NCBI RefSeq assembly: GCF_014850975.1
Contig: NZ_JACXST010000003.1
Coordinates: 1,054,001 to 1,118,000, forward strand
Source: Methylomonas fluvii
GTDB lineage: Bacteria; Pseudomonadota; Gammaproteobacteria; Methylococcales; Methylomonadaceae
Length of the DNA: 64,000 bases
Reading direction: 5' to 3'
In this document: one piece after another, positions 35,288 to 43,193 of the stretch
Layout of the letters: every line of letters starts with the position of its first letter
Numbering within the stretch: the stretch's first letter is position 1
Notes under the pieces: model-generated
Told to the model about the DNA's origin: nothing
Seen by the model: the letters and a program-made list of their open reading frames with translations, nothing else
The model's database searches: none
Program-made: the position numbers and the translations under genes

Positions 35288-36486
35288 GGCTGGCTGTCTC
35301 CAAATAAATCGGTTTGTTTTTGTTCTTGCGCTTCCAGTTGTTTGCGGTCGGGAGCTAGTTGATTGAGGCGCAGCAACTCGCCGGCAGAGAACAGCGAGTC
35401 TCGAATCGCTTGCCGAGAGGCTTCGTCGACGGGGCCGATCCGGGTTTCGCCTTTTTCGGAAACCACCGACAATAAAGAATCGGCGCTTAATTGCAGATCG
35501 TCGAGCAGATCCGGGCTGTGGCTGGTGACGATGATTTGAGTTTCTTGCGAAGCCCGATTCAACGCTTCGCGCAAAGCTGAGCTTGCAGCCGGATGTAAAG
35601 CTGTCTCCGGTTCTTCGATGCCAATCAAGGTAGGTGCGTAATCCCGATTACCTTGAAATAGTGCAGCCAATATTCCCAATGCCCTTAAGGTGCCGTCAGA
35701 CATGTTTTGCGCCAGAAAACGCCAGGGATGTTTGGCTCCGGCCATGTCTTGACGAAACTCGAGGGTTTCCATCGGACCAATGGGCTTACGTTCGACGCCA
35801 TGAACCATAGGTACGACGGTTTGTAAATATTCCTGGATAATGGTCATACGTTCCGGAGATACTTTTTCTAAGTGTCCAATGACACTAGCGATGTTTTCGC
35901 CAACCGGCTTTAGTAATTTACCCTCTTGCGGTTTTTGCAGTTCGCGCATTAATTTGGGGTTTAGATTGTAAAACCCCATGGTTGTGAACAGGTCGAAAAC
36001 CGGACGAAATTCGGTCAAGCCGGAAGCGGCAACCAAGGCTAAGCGATCAGAGGTTACCGAGGGGAACGTCGCCTCGCTACTGTTGCGCAGTTTACCTTTA
36101 TCGATCTGGAAAAACGGACCTTTACCGATACCTTCCAAGACGCATTCCTCGGTTTGCACTTTATAGCCTTGACCAGAAAGTGCTCCGACATTGAATGCAT
36201 AATGTCCTTTTTGCCCAGTAGCGAGTGAAAACTCCAGACGAATACCGAAATGATTTGGATGGCCCATTGAACGCCTGCGTACTTCCGACAGGCCTCCGCG
36301 TTCATTTAATGCGTTGTCCAACGAATTTGTTAAGGCATCTCTTACCAAGTGCAAGGCATCAAGGAAGTTGCTTTTACCGGAACCGTTTGCCCCTACTAAA
36401 TAGGTGAGTTGGTCCAGTTTTACGTTGCAATAACCAATACTTTTGTAGTTTCGTAATACGATGCGGGTGATACTGGCATGGGCCAT
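35284..36486 (-). CDS. AAA/ABC-type ATPase partner of the DUF4276 protein
   Basis: This 400-residue SMC/OLD-like ATPase has Walker A VGANGSGKS (31-39), a signature-like NMSDGTLRALGILAAL (about 261-276), Walker B GIEEPETALHP (about 290-300) and a switch His in TSHSPDLLDDL (about 320). The end is charged and Gln-rich (EAQEQKQTDLFG). There is no TOPRIM domain in this chain; that function appears to be supplied by the overlapping downstream gene. The pair resembles two-gene defence or DNA-repair modules. Promoter and leader lie in 36487-36967. Confidence 0.85.
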   Translation of the reverse strand: MAHASITRIVLRNYKSIGYCNVKLDQLTYLVGANGSGKSNFLDALHLVRDALTNSLDNALNERGGLSEVRRRSMGHPNHFGIRLEFSLATGQKGHYAFNVGALSGQGYKVQTEECVLEGIGKGPFFQIDKGKLRNSSEATFPSVTSDRLALVAASGLTEFRPVFDLFTTMGFYNLNPKLMRELQKPQEGKLLKPVGENIASVIGHLEKVSPERMTIIQEYLQTVVPMVHGVERKPIGPMETLEFRQDMAGAKHPWRFLAQNMSDGTLRALGILAALFQGNRDYAPTLIGIEEPETALHPAASSALREALNRASQETQIIVTSHSPDLLDDLQLSADSLLSVVSEKGETRIGPVDEASRQAIRDSLFSAGELLRLNQLAPDRKQLEAQEQKQTDLFGDSQP

Positions 36487-36967
36487 GGAGTTAGGTTCCC
36501 TATATTATGTTAACGTCAATCGAACGTTTTGGTCAGTCCAGATAATTGAACGCCTGATTTTTCCGGTGCACGGTATCGAAGGCATTCAAGCTCACAGTGA
36601 CATAAACCGATTGCGCCTTGTTGTATTCCATCTAGCACCAGAGCTGTTATTGGGGAAGTCTCTAATCCGCCCGCATATAAATGTGACGGAACCTAGCGAA
36701 CCACATGGCTCAGATTAACGACAAAGTACACCAAAGAATGTTGACCTCGAAATGCGCAATTACACTAGATCCGTGCGCATACATTTTTAAATGACAGCTT
36801 ATTTGTCCTTCCTTGCCATTGTAAATTATTGCATGCTGGCAGCGACGGCTCGATTACGCCAATTCATCAACTCTAAAAGCCGCCAGTCAATACTACCCCA
36901 TTCCCATCTGACCCACTGCGTTTTTCAATACGACTGGGTGGATGGCAGGCTTAATAAGGAATATGCA
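36487..36967. other. Intergenic region upstream of the ATPase/TOPRIM pair; no gene seen
   Basis: This 481-base region between the minus-strand ATPase start and the 3' end of the zinc-ribbon gene has no supported coding frame. It is AT-richer than its surroundings, consistent with a promoter and possible horizontal acquisition of the pair. No flanking repeats or integrase were found. Confidence 0.4.
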
Positions 36968-37639
36968 TCATTCAAATATCTTGAATATCACTTCGGCTAC
37001 CGACGCCACTAAATCGCCGTCGATGCTTGGTTCGCCATAGCTTTGTTGCGGGCGGGAATAGTCTTTCCGAAAGGCTTTTTTGAATTGCTCGGAGCTGGCT
37101 TTTTCTTGTTTGGCGGCAATTTTTTGCTGATTCAAAATCTGGCCGCCGGCTTTTTTCCATTCCAGCAGATGACTGATTTGTCCGCCGTCCAGCCAAATAC
37201 CATGGCTTCTGCACTGATCGATAATGACGCCGCTGCGATAGCCGTAGATCACCCGATTCATTAACACCTGGCACACCGGGCATTTAAGGTATTTTACGGT
37301 GGCATTTTTCGGATAGCGGTCTTGGTTGATGTTGCTCAGCAGCTCCAAATTGACAGTCACCACCGGCGCTACCGCGCTATCCAGCAAGGTTTCTATTTCA
37401 CCGGGATCGAAAAACAAGCCATAGCAGTTGGCGCACCGCTCGATATGCAAGGCACCTGTGGCATCCAGACTTATGGTTTGCAGGCTTTGTTCACATTCCG
37501 GACAAACTCGTTCGCTGGTGGCATCAATGACTTGATAGTCATGCTTACCTAACAGATCAATGTCATTGCGGACCCCGCAATAACTGCAATATTGCGTGTT
37601 GGCGGGTAAGGGTGCGGAACAACTGCTGCAGTTGGCCAT
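36968..37639 (-). CDS. Zinc-ribbon / TFIIB-type zinc-finger protein
   Basis: This 223-residue protein has three Cys-rich units: CSSC..CSYC at the N-terminus (about 4-20), CPEC..CANC (about 47-75), and CPVC..QCRSHGIWLDGG (about 123-150). The last has the zf-TFIIB pattern with its C-terminal LDGG. The tail is basic and helical. It follows the SPFH gene by one base and is probably translated from the same transcript. Zinc-ribbon plus SPFH pairs are common, but their joint function is not established. Confidence 0.82.
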   Translation of the reverse strand: MANCSSCSAPLPANTQYCSYCGVRNDIDLLGKHDYQVIDATSERVCPECEQSLQTISLDATGALHIERCANCYGLFFDPGEIETLLDSAVAPVVTVNLELLSNINQDRYPKNATVKYLKCPVCQVLMNRVIYGYRSGVIIDQCRSHGIWLDGGQISHLLEWKKAGGQILNQQKIAAKQEKASSEQFKKAFRKDYSRPQQSYGEPSIDGDLVASVAEVIFKIFE

Positions 37640-37640
37640 G

Positions 37641-38651
37641 CTAAAATTTGTCCAATATTTGTTGTTTCTTGGCGGCGTATTCTGCCTCGGTTATCAGCTG
37701 CGCTTCGAATAGCTGCTTCAATTCGGTCAACTTGGCGACAGTTTGATTGCTATCGGCAGCGGCCTGATTGGTCGCAGAACCCAACGATTGCACCATGCTT
37801 TGCCCCAGCCCGATGCCGGCACCCATTCCCATACCAAGCCCGGCGCCGCCGCCTTCATTGCGAGCGGCGTCGCGTAAGGCATCCAGCTGTTGCACCTTGG
37901 CATAATCCAAACCCACCGCTTGCGCGGCTTGCGCTTCAGCGGTCAGATCGGCAATACGATTGATGCGGCGCAAGGTATCTTCATCAAAATCAGTACCTTC
38001 GATACGAAAATCGCTAATATTAAAACCCAGTTTGCGAAACACGATGGCCAGTTTGATGGCTATGCCTCGGGCTATTTCGTCACGGTTGGCGTCGATGTCG
38101 GCAAAACTATGCTGACATTCCGCCAGATAATCCGAAATGGGATTGATGATCCGCGCGGAAAGAATGTTGCGAAAATCGTCTATACGCATCTGGTTATGAC
38201 TACCGACGATATTGACGAAAAAATCTCCGGGATCGGCGATCTGATAGCTGTAGTTGCCATAAGCTTTTAAAGCGACCGGGAAATGATATTTGGGGTCCTG
38301 ATATTTAATTGGCGAGGTGGTGCCCCATTTCTGATCGAGAATCTTGGTTTTACGAAAGAAATAAATCCCCACCTTATGCTCGCTCTCGAAAAGCCGCATG
38401 AATTTCTTGATTGTGGTCCAAAACGGTACGTTATCGGTCTCTAAATTGATCATGCATTGTTCGTCGATAATCGCCTTGACCTGGCCCTGATAGACAAAAA
38501 TACAGCCCTGCCCCGGACCGACGATTAATTTGGAGGCATTTTTGATTTCGTCGCCGTTTTCAGTCCATTGCGCCAACAACAGATCGGGGTCGGGATTTTC
38601 CCATTCGATAACCGAACGTAATTGCCGTTTGATACCGTCTAAAAATGCCAT
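37641..38651 (-). CDS. SPFH/band-7 domain protein with SHOCT-like C-terminus
   Basis: About 336 residues from the ATG at 38651 (MAFLDGIKRQLRSVIEW); an open frame begins 29 codons earlier but in poor sequence that overlaps the divergent gene. The SPFH region covers about 20-250, followed by a Gly/Met-rich linker (GMGMGAGIGLGQSM) and a short helical hairpin, LTELKQLFEAQLITEAEYAA, typical of SHOCT oligomerisation motifs. Proteins of this layout are annotated as virion core protein or YdjI-like and probably form membrane-linked rings. Paired with the zinc-ribbon protein. Confidence 0.85.
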   Translation of the reverse strand: MAFLDGIKRQLRSVIEWENPDPDLLLAQWTENGDEIKNASKLIVGPGQGCIFVYQGQVKAIIDEQCMINLETDNVPFWTTIKKFMRLFESEHKVGIYFFRKTKILDQKWGTTSPIKYQDPKYHFPVALKAYGNYSYQIADPGDFFVNIVGSHNQMRIDDFRNILSARIINPISDYLAECQHSFADIDANRDEIARGIAIKLAIVFRKLGFNISDFRIEGTDFDEDTLRRINRIADLTAEAQAAQAVGLDYAKVQQLDALRDAARNEGGGAGLGMGMGAGIGLGQSMVQSLGSATNQAAADSNQTVAKLTELKQLFEAQLITEAEYAAKKQQILDKF

Positions 38652-38731
38652 TACTAGCCTCGCTGGACTGGAGAAGAATTGATTAATTGCGTAACATCGT
38701 GGTTTAAGTATGGCAAAAAACAGGAGTTGTG

Positions 38732-39268
38732 GTGGCAATCAGAAGATATAAAGGCAAACAACCTAAGGTCGGCAACAACGTGTATATCGACGAAGCAGCG
38801 GTCGTGATCGGTGATGTGAAAATCGGTGACGATGTCTCGGTGTGGCCAAGCACGGTGATACGCGGCGATGTGGAAACCATCACCATCGGCGCCGGTACTA
38901 ATGTTCAGGACGGCTCGGTATTGCACGTCTCCCACGCCGGCGACTATTCGCCGCAAGGCCATCCGTTGACTATAGGCAAAGGCGTTACTATCGGCCATCG
39001 CGCCGTGGTACATGCCTGTGCCATTGGCGATTATTGCCTGATAGGTATAGGCGCAATTGTGATGGACGATGCCGAGTTGGGGGATTATGTGATGTTGGGT
39101 GCCGGCGCTTTGGTGCCGCCTGGCAAGAAATTGGAAGGCGGTTATTTATACGTCGGTGCTCCGGCCAAGCAGATGCGGGCACTTACCGACGAGGAAAAAG
39201 ACTTTTTGAAATATTCCGCCAAACATTACGTCAAGTTGAAGAACGACTATTTAGCCGAATCAGAGTAA
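38732..39268 (+). CDS. Gamma-carbonic-anhydrase-like hexapeptide protein
   Basis: About 178 residues of left-handed beta-helix with hexapeptide repeats (VIGDVKIGDDVSVWPS, VIRGDVETITIG). His residues in LHVSHAGD and GHRAVVHAC are in the places used for zinc by the gamma carbonic anhydrase/YrdA family. Two GTG codons are adjacent (38729 and 38732); the second leaves a better gap from the AGGAG at 38722-38726. It is divergent from the SPFH gene. Such proteins are often inactive as carbonic anhydrases, so the activity is not certain. Confidence 0.9.
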   Translation: MAIRRYKGKQPKVGNNVYIDEAAVVIGDVKIGDDVSVWPSTVIRGDVETITIGAGTNVQDGSVLHVSHAGDYSPQGHPLTIGKGVTIGHRAVVHACAIGDYCLIGIGAIVMDDAELGDYVMLGAGALVPPGKKLEGGYLYVGAPAKQMRALTDEEKDFLKYSAKHYVKLKNDYLAESE

Positions 39269-39370
39269 ATTTCACACTATCTAGGCTGTATAGGCGTTTT
39301 GCGTCCAACAGCCTATCTTGTAAAACTAGCCGGTGTCACCTAAAACCGGCTAGACCCTTCCGGGAAGAGC

Positions 39371-39910
39371 TTAATGAATGTGCACTTCCCGCGACTTTGA
39401 TTTATCGCTTCTTGCCAGCGTGTAGTCGTCCTGGTCGCCGAGCATGGGCGTACCGTCACTATTCAGCTGTATCAGCGTTCCTTCGTCTTTGATGCTAAAT
39501 TTTCGATTCAGATCGTTTTTATTGGAGGTTAACGACAGTATGCGGGTTTTATCATCCCACTCGTACTTGCCTTTCTCGTAAAACTCTCTGGAAGAGGCTT
39601 TTGCGTATTGAGTGACCAATAAGTAATTGTTTTTTTGTTTCAAAGACAAGGTCATTTTGAAACCATCACAATCTTTTTCCTTGCAGGGCAAATAACCGTA
39701 AAACACGCCGCGAAATCCCTCAGTTTTGTCCGCGAGATCAGTGTGCGCGGAATGGTCCATGTCTTTCTGATGAATCAATTCCCGGGCTTTGAGGGTTTTT
39801 TCCTGGAGTTGCTTATCGGATTCGGCCCAAGCCGGGTTGAGCGCCGGAAGCAATGCACCTAAAAAAATCACCGTCGCATATTTTTTAATTTTTCTAGTCA
39901 ATGTTTGCAT
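39371..39910 (-). CDS. NlpE-like exported protein
   Basis: This 179-residue protein has a signal peptide ending near NPAWA. GFRGVFYGYLPCKEKDCDG followed by FKMTLSLKQKNNYLLV matches the start of the NlpE/copper-resistance N-terminal fold (Cys at 76 and 81; family CxxC). The rest, YEKGKYEWDDKTRILSL and TLIQLNSDGTPM, continues that small barrel. It lacks a lipobox Cys, so it is probably soluble or held otherwise. NlpE relates to envelope copper stress in enterics; here only the fold is inferred. It is monocistronic and convergent with the gamma-CA gene. Confidence 0.7.
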   Translation of the reverse strand: MQTLTRKIKKYATVIFLGALLPALNPAWAESDKQLQEKTLKARELIHQKDMDHSAHTDLADKTEGFRGVFYGYLPCKEKDCDGFKMTLSLKQKNNYLLVTQYAKASSREFYEKGKYEWDDKTRILSLTSNKNDLNRKFSIKDEGTLIQLNSDGTPMLGDQDDYTLARSDKSKSREVHIH

Positions 39911-40476
39911 ATGAGATTCTTCTATTTCTGTGAGTAAAGTAATTCGACAAGAACAGAGCCGAAGACTACCAGGATAATCGCCAATTTCAACTTCGCGATT
40001 ATTTTATCGCCGATATACGCTCCGTTTTCCAGACTTTTCAAATAAAGAGCCGTCGGCTTTTATCGCGCCTGATCAGATTGGGGGAGCAGATGATAGCGCA
40101 AAATCCAAACGCTATTTACGGACAGTCTTTGCGAAAACCACGGCAAACGCATAATATTGATACGATATTTGTTTGACAAGCTCGCTTATTTCTTTTATTG
40201 TTTCGATTCGCTACCATGAAGTAGACCGGAAATGCCTATATCAGACGCTTTCAATCCGGAGCTACTTACATGGAGGTGTAACGCAATTCCTGGCTGATGC
40301 ATTCAACGCTTTCAGCGAAATATTCGATCTGGCTCGACGGCGCGAGCATGCTTTAGGTATCGAAGAAGTCGCTAAGTTTGACGTCAAATCAGTGCCGGCC
40401 CGTTATAGGGCGAACAGGTTTTTCAATACAAATTCGGTTCGGCACTGGCCGATTTATTATTATAAGAGGTAAAACC
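39911..40476. promoter_or_regulatory. Promoter region and long leader before two small exported proteins
   Basis: TTGACA (40173-40178) and TATTGT (40196-40201) are 17 bases apart, a strong sigma-70 match on the plus strand. The next start codon is at 40477, leaving a leader of about 270 bases. A frame open inside the leader (FLADAFNAFSEIFDLARRRE) has protein-like composition but no usual start codon after the GGAGG at 40272, so it is not called. The first half of the gap shows nothing. Confidence 0.55.
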
Positions 40477-40662
40477 ATGACAGAAGTAAAACAAGAAAAA
40501 GATAACTTCGTGTTGTATGTGGTGCTGGCTACCGCAGTTGTTGTTGGCGCCATCCTGGCGGTAAAAATGAGCGAAAACGAAAAATTTGCTCCGATCAAGG
40601 ATCAACTTGCCGAAGAGCATCGGTTAATGAACATCCGCGTCATCAGCAACCGCGAGGATTAA
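40477..40662 (+). CDS. Small single-pass membrane protein, unknown
   Basis: This 61-residue protein is MTEVKQEKDNF, then a membrane helix VLYVVLATAVVVGAILAV and a charged tail KMSENEKFAPIKDQLAEEHR. The ATG at 40477 follows an AGAGG ribosome site by six bases; longer frames upstream have no support. It ends one base before the next gene, so the two are probably an operon of small envelope proteins. I do not recognise a family. Confidence 0.65.
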   Translation: MTEVKQEKDNFVLYVVLATAVVVGAILAVKMSENEKFAPIKDQLAEEHRLMNIRVISNRED

Positions 40663-40663
40663 T

Positions 40664-41023
40664 ATGATGAAAATAACTTTTATCGGCACCCTGTTAGCCT
40701 CTTTATTGTTGACCAGCCCCGTCCAAGCTACCGAATATATTTATCGAGACATCATGGCGAACACTCTGGCACCCGAGCACTGCCAAGTAGAGAGCAAAGC
40801 GAAGGAAAATGCTGCCAAAAGCTACAATATCGATAGATTCAGCAAGAAATTCTGCCAATCCCAAGGTTACGGCTGGCATGTCGATGAGGTAAAAAGCACT
40901 GGCAATACGGTTTGCGACACCTGCAGCAACCCACAGGAAGCAAAATGCCGTCAGGAAGATGTCGTAGTCAGTTGCAAACGGATTAAACCGGGTACGGTAG
41001 GTATGTTACCCGGCAAAGGATAA
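40664..41023 (+). CDS. Small Cys-rich exported protein, unknown
   Basis: This 119-residue protein has a signal peptide ending near SPVQA. The mature part has seven Cys (CQVESK, KFCQSQGYGW, VCDTCSNP, KCRQED, SCKRI), enough for three disulfides, and a YGWHVDEV segment. ATG codons at 40664 and 40667 are equivalent. It is cotranscribed with the membrane protein just before it. No family was recognised; the Cys pattern suggests a periplasmic disulfide-stabilised protein or metal binder. Confidence 0.7.
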   Translation: MMKITFIGTLLASLLLTSPVQATEYIYRDIMANTLAPEHCQVESKAKENAAKSYNIDRFSKKFCQSQGYGWHVDEVKSTGNTVCDTCSNPQEAKCRQEDVVVSCKRIKPGTVGMLPGKG

Positions 41024-41116
41024 GCTAAAAGCCCATTCAAGGGATTGGCAATCCCGGCTTTTCCACACCTGAAGCCGCCGGAAAACGAAGTTGACCGGCG
41101 GCCCAGTCAGCCTGAA

Positions 41117-41548
41117 TCAGGGCTGCAACCATTCGATAATATGATCTTCCAGATCGGTGACTTGCGATTCCTTAATCGCATAACTGCCGATAGACACGCC
41201 AGCCTCTTTCACAGATTCGCTAGTCCCGGTAATCAAGGGATGCCAGTTGGGCAACGGTTCACCGTCAGTCAACAAACGATACGCGCAGGTTGACGGCAGC
41301 CAGTTGTACTCGGCGAAATCGTGCTGCTTCAAATCGATACACTCCGGCACCAACGTGCAACGCTCGCTATAACGTGTGCAACGGCAGGTCTCCAAATCGA
41401 TCAAATCACAGGCTACGCTGGTAAAGGCAATATCGCCTGTGTCTTCGTCCTCCAGCTTATTCAAACAACACTTGCCACAGTTATCGCACAGCGATTCCCA
41501 CTCTTCCGTGCTCATTTGCGCCAGGGTCTTAGTTTCCCAAAAGTTCAT
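41117..41548 (-). CDS. YcgN-type cysteine-cluster protein (UPF0260)
   Basis: This 143-residue protein has the family start WETKTLAQMSTEEWESLCDN and the cluster C-DNC-GKCC, with further Cys in CDLIDLETCRC and ERCTLVPEC. The segment LPSTCAYRLLTDGEPLPNWHPL is highly characteristic of UPF0260. It probably binds metal (Zn/Fe) through the Cys set. The biological role is unknown. It lies 4 bases downstream of ftsX on the same strand and could be cotranscribed. Confidence 0.93.
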   Translation of the reverse strand: MNFWETKTLAQMSTEEWESLCDNCGKCCLNKLEDEDTGDIAFTSVACDLIDLETCRCTRYSERCTLVPECIDLKQHDFAEYNWLPSTCAYRLLTDGEPLPNWHPLITGTSESVKEAGVSIGSYAIKESQVTDLEDHIIEWLQP

Positions 41549-41552
41549 AGGC

Positions 41553-42521
41553 TTATTGCGGTTTTAGTTGCCGCAGCTGATAGTGCAAGACTGCCCAGGA
41601 ACCGAGCACTGCCAACACGGACGAAATCATCAATAGCAAAATAAACTCCGAGAAACTCAAAAACAGTAAATCGAATGAACTGTTATACAAGGTCGATAGT
41701 TTCTCCACCGGCGTTTCCAGGATCAATAGCATGATCGTCATGATCAACCAGCCGAGAAAACCCGAGATGAAACCCAACCAAAACCCGGTGTATAAAAATG
41801 GCCGCTGAATAAAAGCATGAGTAGCGCCGACCAATTTGGAAATAAACACCTCGTCCTGGCGATTCTGCAATTCCAGACGAATGGTATTCCCGGTAATGAA
41901 GGTTACCGCGAAACCCAGCAGCAGACTGACCAACATCACACCGCGGCTGGCTATCAACATGATGGTTTGCAAGCGCGCCACCCACTGCATATCAACCTGC
42001 ACGAAATCGACTTGCGGGAATTGCTTAAAATCAGACATCAATTTCTCGATGTCTTCGTTACTTTCGAGCGCATTTTTCGGCACTACTTGAATCACGCTCG
42101 GCAAGGGATTACGTTCCAGCGCATTCAAGGCATCGCTGAAGCCGCTATTGGCTTTGAACTCCTCCAACGCCTGTTTCTTGCTGATGAATTTAACTTCCAT
42201 GACACTACCGTTTTGCTGGATTTGTTCGGCGAGTTTTTGCCCGGCCGCGTCGGTAATGTTGTCGTGCAAAAACAAGGACATCTGATTGCTGGATTCCAGA
42301 TTGCCGGTCAATTGCTGAATGTTGGCCACGACGATATAAAAGCTGCTAGCCAAGGAAATAGCGATAGCCAACACCAAGATAGTCATGGCAGACGTAAACG
42401 GCGTGCGGGTCAAACGCCCCAGGCTGGAAAACAGGCCGTGGGCATGATTAAGCAAATACGCCTGAAATAACTCCGCCAGCCTGCTGCCGGCTTGTTTACG
42501 GTGATTCCGTTTCATCATCAA
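41553..42521 (-). CDS. ftsX: Cell-division membrane protein FtsX
   Basis: This 322-residue permease-like subunit has four membrane segments: one near 45-65 (SAMTILVLAIAISLASS), then three in the last 150 residues, with the large periplasmic domain between the first two. FtsEX couples ATP hydrolysis to peptidoglycan-hydrolase activation at the septum. The start overlaps the ftsE stop by four bases (ATGA). The N-terminal cytoplasmic part is basic. Operon order FtsY-FtsE-FtsX is the usual one. Confidence 0.95.
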   Translation of the reverse strand: MMMKRNHRKQAGSRLAELFQAYLLNHAHGLFSSLGRLTRTPFTSAMTILVLAIAISLASSFYIVVANIQQLTGNLESSNQMSLFLHDNITDAAGQKLAEQIQQNGSVMEVKFISKKQALEEFKANSGFSDALNALERNPLPSVIQVVPKNALESNEDIEKLMSDFKQFPQVDFVQVDMQWVARLQTIMLIASRGVMLVSLLLGFAVTFITGNTIRLELQNRQDEVFISKLVGATHAFIQRPFLYTGFWLGFISGFLGWLIMTIMLLILETPVEKLSTLYNSSFDLLFLSFSEFILLLMISSVLAVLGSWAVLHYQLRQLKPQ

Positions 42522-43174
42522 CTCACAACCAAATGGCCTTTATCGAGCGTCAACACGCGATGGCCGAGATGATTAATTAACTCAATATCGTGGCTCGCTA
42601 TCAACACTGTCACCCCGACTTGTTTGAATTGTTCGAACATGAACATCACTTCGGCGGACAGATCCGGGTCCAGATTACCCGTGGGCTCGTCGGCCAGGAT
42701 TAATTTAGGTTTATTGACTATGGCTCGGGCAATACCAACGCGTTGTTGCTCGCCACCAGACAAGGCCAAGGGATGTTTTTTTTCCTTACCCAACAGCCCC
42801 ACCTTATCCAAAGATGCCCGCACCCGCCGCGCCACTTCCTGATGGTTATAACCCGAGACGACCAATGGCAAGGCCACGTTATCAAACACGGTTCTATCAT
42901 TCAGCAATTTGTAATCCTGAAAAATCAGGCCCAGGTTGCGACGCATATAGGGGATTTTCCGCTCTCCGATGCGCGTAATATCCTGACCATCCAGCAAGAC
43001 GCTGCCGCGCGTGCATTGCTCCATCATCGCAATCAACTTTAGCAAGGTGCTTTTGCCGGCGCCGGAACGGCCGGTTAAAAATGCCATTTCACCCCGATGC
43101 AAGTGAAAACTGACATCGGTCAGGGCTTCGCCGGCATCGGGATAGCGCTTGCTTACGTGTTCGAATCTCAACAT
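42518..43174 (-). CDS. ftsE: Cell-division ATP-binding protein FtsE
   Basis: This 218-residue ABC ATPase has Walker A GRSGAGKS (about 35-42), signature [15 protein letters not shown] (about 139-153) and Walker [13 protein letters not shown]. The start [13 protein letters not shown] is typical of FtsE. It lies 19 bases downstream of the CtaA-FtsY fusion and overlaps ftsX. Confidence 0.97.
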   Translation of the reverse strand: MLRFEHVSKRYPDAGEALTDVSFHLHRGEMAFLTGRSGAGKSTLLKLIAMMEQCTRGSVLLDGQDITRIGERKIPYMRRNLGLIFQDYKLLNDRTVFDNVALPLVVSGYNHQEVARRVRASLDKVGLLGKEKKHPLALSGGEQQRVGIARAIVNKPKLILADEPTGNLDPDLSAEVMFMFEQFKQVGVTVLIASHDIELINHLGHRVLTLDKGHLVVS

Positions 43175-43193
43175 GGGATCAGTCTGTTACGCA

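Noticed and set aside
40173..40472. A 99-residue frame in the leader before 40477
   Set aside because: Protein-like in its second half but without a usual start codon close to the GGAGG at 40272. Not strong enough to call.
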